This document shows, piece by piece, positions 13,773 to 21,603 of a stretch of DNA of 30,365 nucleotides. This stretch comes from CAYWFP01 sp964457365 (GTDB lineage Bacteria; Planctomycetota; SZUA-567): positions 1-30,365 of the forward strand of contig CAYWFP010000048.1 in assembly GCA_964457365.1 (NCBI GenBank), given 5' to 3'. The notes under the pieces are model-generated. The model searched no databases. It was not told where the DNA came from and worked only from the letters and a program-made list of their open reading frames with translations. Position numbers and translations under genes: made by a program. Position 1 is the stretch's first letter; each line of letters opens with the position of its first letter.

Positions 13773-15122
13773 TCAGCTTTCCACTTGTGAAATAAAACAC
13801 GGCTCCTCGGGAAGGATCCAGTCGTTGTAGCCGGCGAAACGCAGGAACTCCGCGCCCGCACCGGGGCACCCGACAGCCACCTCGTTCCAGTCGCATTCCT
13901 TCAGATCGCCGAGCGGCAGTTCGAAATCGTGCCCCCATGCGATGTCCTGCAGCCAGTCGGTCAACGATCCGTCCTGCTTCGCGAACTGCCAGCCGCCCTG
14001 CTCGCGGATAGTGTAGCGCTTGCCGTTGACCGCGATGAACCAGTCGCCGCCGTCTTCGGGCACGTTGTGCGGCGCGTAGCGTTTCTTGCCGCCGGCCTCG
14101 CCGAAGAGGCGGGCGGTGATCGTCTTCGTCTCCTTCAGGGATCCCAGCCAGAAGCGGCGCTGGAACGCCTGCCCCTGCTTGAGGATCAACTGCGGATGCC
14201 CCGCGCCGGGGTAGCCCCATGCCAACTCGTACGTGTCGGGTCGGTGCGATTTGAAACGCGGATCCGTCCACCCCGGATAGAGCGCCAGCGCGTTCTGCGG
14301 CGTCATATACGTGATGCCGGCCTCCTCGTGAAAACGCCCGGTCTGGGAGCTGTACATGAACATCGTCTTCTCCCAGAACGTCTCCTGCTGCTCTTGGACG
14401 AATTCCCATGCGGGGTTGGTCGGCTCCAGCAGGACATCCGCGAGCGAGGCATGCAGCATCATGTTCCCGCCGGCTTTGTGGATCTTGACCGCGCTGTCCA
14501 CCAGGCACCACATGCCGTCGACCCGGACCTCGGTCATCATGTGATCGAAGACCTGCACCATGCGCGCGGGCACCCCGAGCGTGGCGCACAAGGCGGTCGT
14601 CAGCGGCCCGGCCCCGGCGCACCACGAACCGTAGAGCAGCGCCGCGGTGGGGCTGCTCCAGGGACACTCGCGCGAGAAGTCGTTGCCACCGGGCTTCTGG
14701 ATCACGCGGCGGAAGGTCCAGATGTCCTCGGCCAAGGCGTAAACGCGCTCCCACATCGGGTCGGCCGGGTGAAGGCCCTTGCCCTGGAAGACCAAGTCCT
14801 TGTGCTTCTTCCACAGGTCCCAGTCCTGCTGCTGCGTCGCGAAGAAATGCGGCTGGTCCGGCGGATCGTCGGGAGTCGGGATCAGGAACGGCGTCGGCGT
14901 ATGCGTCTGCGTGCACAGATGCCGCGAGCGGTGCGCGAAACGCTCGTTGCCCAGCCGCTGCCATTGCGCACTCGATTCGCGGTTGCCCTTTCCTTCGATC
15001 ACCGTGCCTTCGACGGTACGCGTCTCCTGGAGGTGGATCGAGGGGATCTTGACCACCCGCTGCTTGAAGGTGCTGCCCTGGTGGATCGTCTCCAGCGGAA
15101 CCGCTTCGCTCATACCCTCCAT
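13773..15122 (-). CDS. Transglutaminase-like (Cys-His-Asp) protein
   Basis: 449 aa from the ATG at 15122, which has GAGGAG 5 bases upstream; ATGs at 15140 and 15113 are less well supported. Residues about 155-215 carry a papain-like transglutaminase core: SWCAGAGPLTTALCATLGVPAR with C168, DHMMTEVRVDGMWCLVDSA with H194 and D209. This triad spacing fits bacterial transglutaminase-like proteases or amidases. The flanking regions, including a Trp/Tyr-rich C-terminal half ending in a small beta-rich segment, are unrecognised. There is no signal peptide, so a cytoplasmic role is likely. The next gene (alpha/alpha-barrel) begins one base after its stop, indicating an operon and perhaps joint processing of a glycoconjugate or peptidoglycan-type substrate. 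That is speculation. Confidence 0.7.
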   Translation of the reverse strand: MEGMSEAVPLETIHQGSTFKQRVVKIPSIHLQETRTVEGTVIEGKGNRESSAQWQRLGNERFAHRSRHLCTQTHTPTPFLIPTPDDPPDQPHFFATQQQDWDLWKKHKDLVFQGKGLHPADPMWERVYALAEDIWTFRRVIQKPGGNDFSRECPWSSPTAALLYGSWCAGAGPLTTALCATLGVPARMVQVFDHMMTEVRVDGMWCLVDSAVKIHKAGGNMMLHASLADVLLEPTNPAWEFVQEQQETFWEKTMFMYSSQTGRFHEEAGITYMTPQNALALYPGWTDPRFKSHRPDTYELAWGYPGAGHPQLILKQGQAFQRRFWLGSLKETKTITARLFGEAGGKKRYAPHNVPEDGGDWFIAVNGKRYTIREQGGWQFAKQDGSLTDWLQDIAWGHDFELPLGDLKECDWNEVAVGCPGAGAEFLRFAGYNDWILPEEPCFISQVES

Positions 15123-15171
15123 CGTGTCTCCTCGTCGCATGCAGTTGTGTTTTTGCCCTCTCTCGCACCGC

Positions 15172-15609
15172 CTACTCCGTCTTCGTGGTCTGGACGTATG
15201 GCTGCCCGTTGGCGGTGACGACGCGCATCGACGCCGGATCCTGCAGATAGGCGATCAGCCATGCGTTCTCCGGCTTCAGCTCCGCCGGCACCGCAAGCGT
15301 CACCGTCGCCGCGTTGTCCATCAGCGGGGCGCTCGCGAAGGCGCGGACGACGCACGCCTGCTTCGCCACCTGGTTGATGACGTTCTCCACCGGCGGACAA
15401 CCGCTGCAGCCCTCGGAGTGGAACAGATCGACAATCACGGCGTTGCCGAAGCGGACTTTATTGGCCGGCTGTTCCCCTCGCCGGCGCGGGGCGTCGGTAT
15501 TGCCAGCAGGATCGGCAGCAGGACAAACGAGATCGGTCACATCGGTACTCTTTTCAGTGAGGGCAGAACGCGGTCGGAAAATCGACAACGACGGGGATGA
15601 TCCTATCAC
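15172..15609 (-). pseudogene. Remnant of a DUF1223-like secreted thiol protein (signal peptide out of frame, middle missing)
   Basis: The frame encodes AVIVDLFHSEGCSGCPPVEN, the 'ELFTSQGCSSCPP' signature of DUF1223 thioredoxin-like secreted proteins. It then jumps to a C-terminal-type segment (LIAYLQDPASMRVV...). Full-length relatives are, from memory, over 200 aa, so roughly 100 residues between the two parts seem absent. A signal-peptide-like hydrophobic stretch (SFVLLPILLAIPTPRA) is present just upstream (about 15475-15535) but in another frame and without a usable start. No good ribosome site was found. It is most likely a decayed gene; a short functional CxxC protein is the alternative. 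Confidence 0.5.
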
Positions 15610-15922
15610 GTGCGATGGGAACAGAAAAACGAATTCTGCCCGGCGCCGCGGCGGCGTTTCGCAAGCGCAGCACGCCCTTGATGTACCCGGCCGGGCGTTC
15701 GCTCGCCACCGCGAGCGCCTCCTGCACGTCGGTCACCTCGCGCCCGACCTTGATCACCACGCCCACGCCCTCGTGACCGGCAGGCGTATCCGGCGCGGCC
15801 GGGAACGGGCCATCGTTTACCATATTGCCGAAGATATGACAACAAGGAATTCCGGTATGCTCGCTTATCTTAATTTGGTCCGATTCTGGGCAGTGCGCGG
15901 CAGCGAAATAAAACATCCTCAA
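15554..15922 (-). pseudogene. Remnant of a zinc-type alcohol dehydrogenase (medium-chain dehydrogenase) gene
   Basis: The frame includes TPAGHEGVGVVIKVGREVTDV, the GHE-x2-G-x-V signature of the N-terminal catalytic domain of zinc MDR dehydrogenases. Directly after it comes EALAVASERPAGYIKGVLRL, which resembles the extreme C-terminus of the same family ('AF.....G..IK.VL'). The whole nucleotide-binding domain (GxGxxG, about 200 residues) is missing, as is the usual CG-x-C/T-D zinc motif: TGIPCCHIFGN stands in its place. The flanking codons of the open frame look non-coding, and it overlaps the previous remnant. It is therefore a decayed, internally deleted gene. Confidence 0.6.
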
Positions 15923-16095
15923 AGCGTTTGCGCGCTTGACGAAACTCCACAGGCATGTCCATATAGCTTTTTATATAAACAAGTTGCGCCTCATCGTGGC
16001 GGCATTTGCGGAAATCGGGTATACTAGTTGCTTTGAAAAGCAGTACTTCATGATACATTTATAGAGGCTTATTCACATGAAGACGGGAATTGGGC

Positions 16096-17340
16096 ATGAG
16101 TTCGAAAGGCGATGCATCGAGTACGACAGAGCCGTCGGCTGAAGAATCCACGGATTCCGATCGCACCAAGGAAATGAAGTTCGTTCCTGCGGGCGGACAA
16201 TCGTCCAAGCGCCGGGCCAGACTGGCCGAAGGGCAGTACCGGCATTCCTCTTTCTTCATCCACTGCGCCAATTGCGGCGCCTCGGTCTCGCTGGATGCCG
16301 AGGGCGAGGAACAGGCGCCGTGTCCCAAATGCGGTTACGAGGGCGCGCGCGCGGTTTCGCAATGCGCCCGCCGCTTCCACCAGGCCCAGCGGAGCAAGGA
16401 CCGCAACCGGGAGAACCTGCGTTTCGTCCGCATAGCCGCCTGGGCGAAATTGATCGAGTACCCCACCGCCAAGGACGCGCTGCGGCAGACGCGGAACGAA
16501 CTGGCCAAGTACGGCGGCATCGCCGACCGCATCCACCGCGAACTCGGCAAGAACGCGGCAATGTCGCCCGAAAGCGTCGCCGCGGTGCTCGTCCACCTCT
16601 ACCGCACCACCGAGGAGGATCCACACGAAGAGACTTTCGCGCACACGGCGATCAAGACCCGCATCGCCGAAGGGGCGGCGGTGGAGGCCGCGCAGGAGAT
16701 CCAACGGCGCGAGCTGGAGAAGTACGGCGAGGCGCGCTGGCTGGGCCTGATCCTCGTCGAGCAGGGCGCGGCGAAGGAGAAGCCCGTCCGCGAACTGTAC
16801 CAGCAGATGCTCGAGAAAGACCGCGGCGTTTTGGCCCGGATCCACAAGTCCTACCGCGAATTCCAGGAGAGCGCCCCGGCCAGCCACGAGGTGCTCAAGA
16901 ACGTCGCCAGCGTCGCCCAGGCGGCCAGACAGTTGCGCATGCCGCGCAACATCGCGCTGCCGATATTGCTGATAGCCGCGCTGGGCCTGGGCGGCTATTT
17001 CGTCCATTATCTCTACATCGACGATCACGGCATGCGCGAACGCGTGCTGGCGGCCAATCCCTTTCACCTCGTCTGCCCGGTCTGCGGCCATACCCAGCCG
17101 CTGCTTCCGGGGGAGCGCGCCAAGGAGATCGACTGCCCGGTCTGCCAGTCCGAGCGCTTCGACCTCGGCCGCATCTGCGCCAAGTGCAAGACGATCTATC
17201 CGTTCGACCGCACCGGCGGCACGCGCCACTGCCCCAAATGCCACCACAAGCGCTTCGATTTGTACCCGGGCCCGGAGAAGAGCTCCCGGCCGCCGACGAT
17301 CCTTTATCCCGAGGAACGCGACGAGTTGGATGAGTACTAG
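16096..17340 (+). CDS. Membrane protein with N- and C-terminal CxxC clusters, module copy 1
   Basis: 414 aa, unnamed family. After a polar N-terminus comes a zinc-ribbon-like pair C57xxC60...C76xxC79 (HCANCGAS, CPKCGY). A helical region (about 100-270) includes EYGEAR-like text, precisely ELEKYGEARWLGLILVEQG, which resembles the 'rLGeiLVe.G' helical repeat of GspE/PilB N-terminal (MshEN-type) domains. One membrane helix lies at about 286-307. Then follow two more cysteine pairs-of-pairs: C327/C330 with C347/C350 and C361/C364 with C379/C382 (CAKCKTIYPFD). A possible -10 box TATACT lies at 16020-16025. The pseudopilin gene starts 48 bases after its stop. The paralogue at 18303 has the same layout. 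Function unknown; the context suggests a pilus or secretion accessory. Confidence 0.75.
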   Translation: MSSKGDASSTTEPSAEESTDSDRTKEMKFVPAGGQSSKRRARLAEGQYRHSSFFIHCANCGASVSLDAEGEEQAPCPKCGYEGARAVSQCARRFHQAQRSKDRNRENLRFVRIAAWAKLIEYPTAKDALRQTRNELAKYGGIADRIHRELGKNAAMSPESVAAVLVHLYRTTEEDPHEETFAHTAIKTRIAEGAAVEAAQEIQRRELEKYGEARWLGLILVEQGAAKEKPVRELYQQMLEKDRGVLARIHKSYREFQESAPASHEVLKNVASVAQAARQLRMPRNIALPILLIAALGLGGYFVHYLYIDDHGMRERVLAANPFHLVCPVCGHTQPLLPGERAKEIDCPVCQSERFDLGRICAKCKTIYPFDRTGGTRHCPKCHHKRFDLYPGPEKSSRPPTILYPEERDELDEY

Positions 17341-17388
17341 CGCCCAGGCGCATCATACGATATTTTCGTGCGACACGGGGAGACGACG

Positions 17389-17940
17389 ATGGCCAGCAAG
17401 AAGAAGAACGGGTTCAGCATGATCGAGGTGCTCACCGTGATCGTGATCATCGGCGCAGTCGGAGCGATCCTCATGCCGTCGCTGGTAACCTCGCGCTACA
17501 AGGCGATCGAGAGCAGCTGCACAAGCAATCTCAAGAACATGGGCTACGGCGTGGAGATGTACTGCAACGACAGCGGGGGGTATCTCCCCAACACCTTCAC
17601 CAACTACAACGACTTCACCTGGCTGGCGACCTATCTGGCCGACCGCAACGTGCTCCGCTGTCCCGGCTCGAACAATCCCTCCATCTCGGTGGGCGACCCG
17701 GTGGACGACATCCCCAGCTACCGCTATGTCGGCCGCGAAGATGATTTTGCCGGCTACATCGGCACCGGCGGCTACGACGCGGTCGCGCCGGTCATGAAGT
17801 TTCAGTGTATCTACGACGAGAACGAGGGCTTCCACCTGGGGACCGTGCAGATGGTCTCGCTGGAGGACTCGCGCGTGGAGAAGTACACCGGCGACTATTT
17901 CTTCTTCGAGTTCGACGAAGACGGCGATCCGATTTTCTAG
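17389..17940 (+). CDS. Type II secretion / type IV pilus-like pseudopilin, module copy 1
   Basis: 183 aa. The N-terminus has a class III signal: basic MASKKKNG, cleavage expected after G8, then mature F+1 and E+5 (FSMIEVLTVIVII) running into the hydrophobic assembly helix. GGGGAG lies 6 bases before the ATG at 17389; the frame's GTG at 17368 is less likely. The globular part has three cysteines or more, including C60-type and RCPGS, and ends acidic and aromatic (YFFFEFDEDGD). It should be processed by a prepilin peptidase and assembled in a pseudopilus at the inner membrane, though neither peptidase nor ATPase is in the window. It follows the cysteine-cluster membrane protein and is probably co-transcribed with it. 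It has a paralogue at 19701. Confidence 0.88.
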   Translation: MASKKKNGFSMIEVLTVIVIIGAVGAILMPSLVTSRYKAIESSCTSNLKNMGYGVEMYCNDSGGYLPNTFTNYNDFTWLATYLADRNVLRCPGSNNPSISVGDPVDDIPSYRYVGREDDFAGYIGTGGYDAVAPVMKFQCIYDENEGFHLGTVQMVSLEDSRVEKYTGDYFFFEFDEDGDPIF

Positions 17941-18302
17941 CATTTCCGCTTGCGGCACGCAGAACCGTGTCGGCTTCAGCCCGGATGCCTCGTTATTCTA
18001 TTCTGGCGCAATAGTATCGCTTTTATGTAGTCATGTCCTCTTATACTGCAAATATTTGTGTTGATTCAGTCTGCCCCGGGACAAGCTTTCAGATATCTTT
18101 ACTGCGGCTTTCTTTCGCTGCATCCCGCCCTGAAATGCGGCATCCGCCATGAGCAACACCTGTTGACTCACCAAGACATTATATTTTGTAACATCTTGAC
18201 AATTAGAAAGTAATCTGTTTCTCGCTGGCTTAACTCCTGCTGGAACCCCGCTTGCATTTATGGTTATGGTTCAAACCAGCAAGGAACGAGCAGGAACCGG
18301 CC
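17941..18302 (+). other. AT-rich spacer between the two module copies
   Basis: 362 bases without a credible gene and clearly richer in A and T than its neighbours. It contains TTGACT (18163-18168) and TTGACA (18196-18201), but neither has a convincing -10 box at 16-18 bases. It probably holds the promoter of module copy 2. No terminator for copy 1, tRNA or repeat was recognised. Confidence 0.45.
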
Positions 18303-19613
18303 ATGGTAACGGAAGTGCAAAAATCTGATCAAGCTGTGCCGGAATCGCGCCGGGCTCGCGGCCACAACTATTTGTCGGGGAAAGAACTTAATTGCCGCGA
18401 AATAGATGCGGAAGCGACTGCCGGCGTGTATGGTAAGAATATCGACGACTCGGCTGCTTCATGCCAATCGCAGCATAATGCCCGGCAGAGACGGCCCTGG
18501 AGATCTAGCGTGCCTGACGGCAGATATCGGCATTCCTCGTTCTTTCTTCACTGCGCCAACTGTGGTGCATCCATCTCGCTGGACGAAGCGACCGGCGAGG
18601 CCGGTCCCTGCCCCAAGTGCGGCTTCGACGGCGTGCGCACCGCCGCCGACTGCGCGCGGCGCTTTCACGAAGCCAACGACCGCAAAGACCGCAACCGCGA
18701 GAACCTGCGCTTCGTCCGCATGGCCGCTTGGGCGGGGTTGATCGAGTACCCGGTGGCGAAGGAAGCGCTGCACAAGACGCGCGAGGATTTGGCTCAATTC
18801 GGCGGGTTGGCCGACCGCGTCCACCGCGAGTTGGGCAAGAACGCGGCAATGACGCCAGAGAGCGTCGCCGCGGTGCTGGTGCACATGTACGACATCAAGC
18901 CCGAAAACAAGGACGAGGAGGCCTTCGCCCGCGCGGCGATCAAGTCGCACATTTCCCTGGGCGCCGACGTGGAAGCCGCGCAGGAGATCCAGCGGCGCGA
19001 GTTGGAGAAGTACGGCGAGGCACGCTGGCTGGGCATGATCCTGGTCGAGAAGGGGCAGGCCGGCGAAGGCGACGTGCGCAAGCTCTATCGCGAGATACAG
19101 AGCGCCGGGCGCGGGCCGCTGGCGGCGATCCACCGCACCCACCGCGAGTTTCACGAGAGCGCCGCCGCGCGCGAGGCCATGCTCAGCGTCATGGTGCGCA
19201 AGGCCCGCCGCTTCCGTTTCGGCCGCGCCACCAAGGTCAAGGGCATCGTAGCGGTGACTCTCTTCTGCCTCGGTTTCGTCGCCGTCTACCTGCTTTCCGA
19301 CCATATCGACCACGAGCACGTGAACGCGGCGAACCCCTTCTGGCTGGTCTGCCCCAACTGCACCCACACGCGCTTGAGCTGGCCGAAGTACAAGATGGGC
19401 CGCTCGCGCTGCCCGATCTGCGGCTCGAAGTTCTTCAGCTTCGGCCGCGTCTGCAACGATTGCGGGACGGTCTATCCGTTCGACTACGCGCATCCGCATT
19501 CGGGCTGTCCCAAGTGCGGTTCGCTGCGCGCGCGTCCTTACCAGGGTCCCGAGGTGGAGAAGCGCCGTCCCGATTCGCTGGAGGATCTCGAGAAGTACAA
19601 GCAATACCTGTGA
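18303..19613 (+). CDS. Membrane protein with N- and C-terminal CxxC clusters, module copy 2
   Basis: 436 aa, a clear paralogue of the protein at 16096. Shared blocks include RYRHSSFF-HCANCGAS, NRENLRFVR-AAWA-LIEYP, HRELGKNAAM-PESVAAVLVH and VEAAQEIQRRELEKYGEARW. Cysteines are at 84/87 and 103/106 before, and 350/353, 370/373, 384/387 and 402/405 after, the membrane helix (about 312-332). Basic residues just before the helix (KARRFRFGRATKVK) predict the N-terminus inside and the C-terminal cysteines outside. The N-terminal 70 residues differ completely from copy 1. The ATG at 18303 follows AGGAACCGG; the frame opens earlier at a TTG. The second pseudopilin starts 87 bases downstream. Function unknown. 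Confidence 0.75.
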   Translation: MVTEVQKSDQAVPESRRARGHNYLSGKELNCREIDAEATAGVYGKNIDDSAASCQSQHNARQRRPWRSSVPDGRYRHSSFFLHCANCGASISLDEATGEAGPCPKCGFDGVRTAADCARRFHEANDRKDRNRENLRFVRMAAWAGLIEYPVAKEALHKTREDLAQFGGLADRVHRELGKNAAMTPESVAAVLVHMYDIKPENKDEEAFARAAIKSHISLGADVEAAQEIQRRELEKYGEARWLGMILVEKGQAGEGDVRKLYREIQSAGRGPLAAIHRTHREFHESAAAREAMLSVMVRKARRFRFGRATKVKGIVAVTLFCLGFVAVYLLSDHIDHEHVNAANPFWLVCPNCTHTRLSWPKYKMGRSRCPICGSKFFSFGRVCNDCGTVYPFDYAHPHSGCPKCGSLRARPYQGPEVEKRRPDSLEDLEKYKQYL

Positions 19614-19700
19614 CCATGGGAAAGCGGGCGTATTTTCATGTATTCATAAGCCCGCGGGAAGATAGATGCCATAGGGAATCGTGAAAAAGAAGGAGCGGTC

Positions 19701-20837
19701 ATGCGACGGAAACGAAAGGGCTTTACGCTGGTTGAGATGTTGACGACGATGATGATCAGTTCGATCTTGATGGCGATGATCGTGCCGACGTATCACCAGG
19801 CCAGGCGCAAAGCGGTCTGGGCGGCCTGCATCAACAACCTGACGCAGATCGCCAAGGGCACGGAGATGTTCCGCACCGACACCGGGGATGACCTGCCGCC
19901 GACACTGGAGAGCTACAACAACTTCAACTGGGTGCGCGAATACGTCATCACGCACGACGTCTTCCGCTGCCCCGGCTCGTCCTATCCGCTGCTCAAGCAG
20001 ACCGATCCGGTCAGCGACATCAAGTCCTTCGTCTATATCGGCCACGAGGACGACTTCGCCTCTTACGCCGGCGACGGCCCGATCGCGCAGACAGAACCAG
20101 AGGCGGATCCGCCCGCGGAACCGGAGGAAGGCGGCGGTGGCGGGACATACATCCCGGAAGACATGACCTATGTCTATGTCGTGGACGATCCGAACACGCT
20201 GAAGTTCGAGGATGCCGAAACCGGCCTTGGCGAGGACGAAACCTCCGGGCAGTCCGACCAGTTTCTCATCACCGTCAGCGGCCACGAAGGCTCGGTCGGC
20301 ATCACGACCAAGGCATCCACGAGTTCGGAAACGAGCACGCTGGAGAATCCCGGCGACACCGTCACCGACAGTCTCGGGTTCAAACTCACCCTCGTCGGCA
20401 TCAGCGAAACCGGAGAATACACCTTCTCCGTCGAAGCCATTCCCGACGAGGCCGACGGTCAGTTCCATGCCCTCAGCCATGTCGAATTCGGTTTCAGCGA
20501 AAACGCGACCGTGACGCATATCAACGGCCAGGAGATCGAGGGCGAAGAAGGCGAGATCGCCGTTCAGCGCCTGCAACTGGTTATCGGCGAGGAAGAGCCC
20601 GAAGACCCGCCGGCCGATCCGCCCGCCGAAGACCCGGTCGACCCGCAGGTCGCCGCGTACTGGGCGGTGGCGCCGTACAAGGAAACGATGTGCATCTACG
20701 ACTCCTCGAGCGACCACCACGAGGGCCGCGTCAACGTGGTCTCCCTCGAGGACGGCCACGCCGAGACGAAATACGGCGACTACAACTTCTGGGAGTTCGA
20801 CGACGAGGGCAACCTGGTCCTGCCCACGATCGAATGA
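19701..20837 (+). CDS. Pseudopilin with a large inserted domain, module copy 2
   Basis: 378 aa, start supported by GAAGGAG 5 bases before the ATG. It has the class III signal MRRKRKG, cleavage after G7, mature FTLVEM with E+5. Residues about 8-126 and 319-378 align with the copy 1 pseudopilin (RCPGS, 'YIGHEDDFASYAG', 'AVAPYK--MCIYD', VSLEDG). Between them lies an extra block of about 190 residues, bounded by acidic/proline linkers (PEADPPAEPEEGGGGG and EEPEDPPADPPAEDP). The block reads as beta-rich, Thr/Ser/Gly-rich, with ALSHVEFGF near residue 260, reminiscent of some secreted adhesin-like domains (tentative). The domain would be displayed on the pseudopilus surface. A terminator follows the gene, ending the module. 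Confidence 0.88.
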   Translation: MRRKRKGFTLVEMLTTMMISSILMAMIVPTYHQARRKAVWAACINNLTQIAKGTEMFRTDTGDDLPPTLESYNNFNWVREYVITHDVFRCPGSSYPLLKQTDPVSDIKSFVYIGHEDDFASYAGDGPIAQTEPEADPPAEPEEGGGGGTYIPEDMTYVYVVDDPNTLKFEDAETGLGEDETSGQSDQFLITVSGHEGSVGITTKASTSSETSTLENPGDTVTDSLGFKLTLVGISETGEYTFSVEAIPDEADGQFHALSHVEFGFSENATVTHINGQEIEGEEGEIAVQRLQLVIGEEEPEDPPADPPAEDPVDPQVAAYWAVAPYKETMCIYDSSSDHHEGRVNVVSLEDGHAETKYGDYNFWEFDDEGNLVLPTIE

Positions 20838-20866
20838 CCGGACGATACGACCGCTGACTCCGAAAG

Positions 20867-20894
20867 GCCGGTGCGTTCCGCGCGCCGGCTTTTT
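20867..20894 (+). terminator. Intrinsic terminator after module copy 2
   Basis: GCCGGTGCG and CGCGCCGGC form a near-perfect stem with a 5-base loop, followed by TTTTT. It ends the plus-strand modules and abuts the stop codon of the convergent AMMECR1 gene. Confidence 0.8.
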
Positions 20895-20895
20895 C

Positions 20896-21456
20896 TCACC
20901 CCGCGTAGCGCCCTTCGACGATCTCGGCGGTGAAGACGAAGGTCTCGATATCCGGATCTTTCCAGGCGTCCGCCGGCAGCCCCGCCTTGTGCGCGCAGCA
21001 GTTGCCCCAGAACTGCTCGATATCCCAGCCCGTCTCTTCGGCTACCTGGGGCAGGAAACACCCCGAGCGCATGCCGCTGCGAACGTAAATGCCGTGTTTG
21101 CCAAGTTCGATCTCTGCCGGCCTGTCGGTCTTCTCCAGCGGCGAGAGCACCGAGACATCGAACTCGACCAGCGGCAACTCGCTCGACTGGAGTCGGTTAC
21201 CGACAAAGCGCGGGTCCTGTGTCGCGGCGATTTCGGCATATTGGGCCACGGTGCGCCACAGCGGCGTCTCGACGGTGAAACAGCCGATGCAGCCGCGAAG
21301 CTTCCCGCCGGTCTTGAAGGTGACGAAACAGCCGCACGGCACCGCCAACTCCGGCAGTTCCGGATCCGCCGGCTCGTGCGGCTCGCCCGTCACCGCCGCG
21401 GCGAGGCTCTGGCGCACGATCCGCCGCAGTAGGTCCTTGGCCCGGTCACTGAGCAT
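20896..21456 (-). CDS. amrA: AMMECR1-domain protein (AmmeMemoRadiSam system protein A)
   Basis: 186 aa from the ATG at 21456, which has GGGAGGG 6 bases upstream; the frame extends to 21516 without support. The hallmark AMMECR1 motif is present: GCFVTFK-GGKLRGCIG, followed by TPLWRTVAQYAEIAATQDPRF (abridged) and LVEFDVSVLSP. The C-terminal QFWGNCCAHKAGLP matches the family's W-x(n)-K-AGL region. In bacteria and archaea this domain often sits with a Memo-like protein and a radical SAM enzyme, but neither is in the window. The biochemical role of the family is not settled to my knowledge. It converges on the pseudopilin gene. Confidence 0.9.
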   Translation of the reverse strand: MLSDRAKDLLRRIVRQSLAAAVTGEPHEPADPELPELAVPCGCFVTFKTGGKLRGCIGCFTVETPLWRTVAQYAEIAATQDPRFVGNRLQSSELPLVEFDVSVLSPLEKTDRPAEIELGKHGIYVRSGMRSGCFLPQVAEETGWDIEQFWGNCCAHKAGLPADAWKDPDIETFVFTAEIVEGRYAG

Positions 21457-21603
21457 GCTTGGCCCTCCCGTCACGATGGTAGTTGAGATACCGCGCGCGC
21501 GCAACCCGCGAACCACTGCAAATCACGCTGTCGATATGATTCAATAGGGGGGAATACGAACGCGATGCACTGCTGCCGTCGCCGCTTGCGCGACCACGCG
21601 CGC

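Noticed and set aside
7168..18055. Shared 12-base word CTGCAAATATTT near 7169-7180 (inverted) and 18047-18058.
   Set aside because: Both lie in AT-rich spacers; a single 12-base match over 11 kb with half-palindromic composition is weak evidence of a shared operator.
18163..18201. Two TTGAC boxes upstream of module copy 2 as promoters.
   Set aside because: Neither has a convincing -10 hexamer at 16-18 bases, so I list only the region, not a promoter.
19624..19655. Hairpin GCGGGC / GCCCGC between the membrane protein and pseudopilin genes of copy 2.
   Set aside because: Six-bp stem with a 20-base loop and no T-run; not a terminator, and the equivalent position of copy 1 has none.
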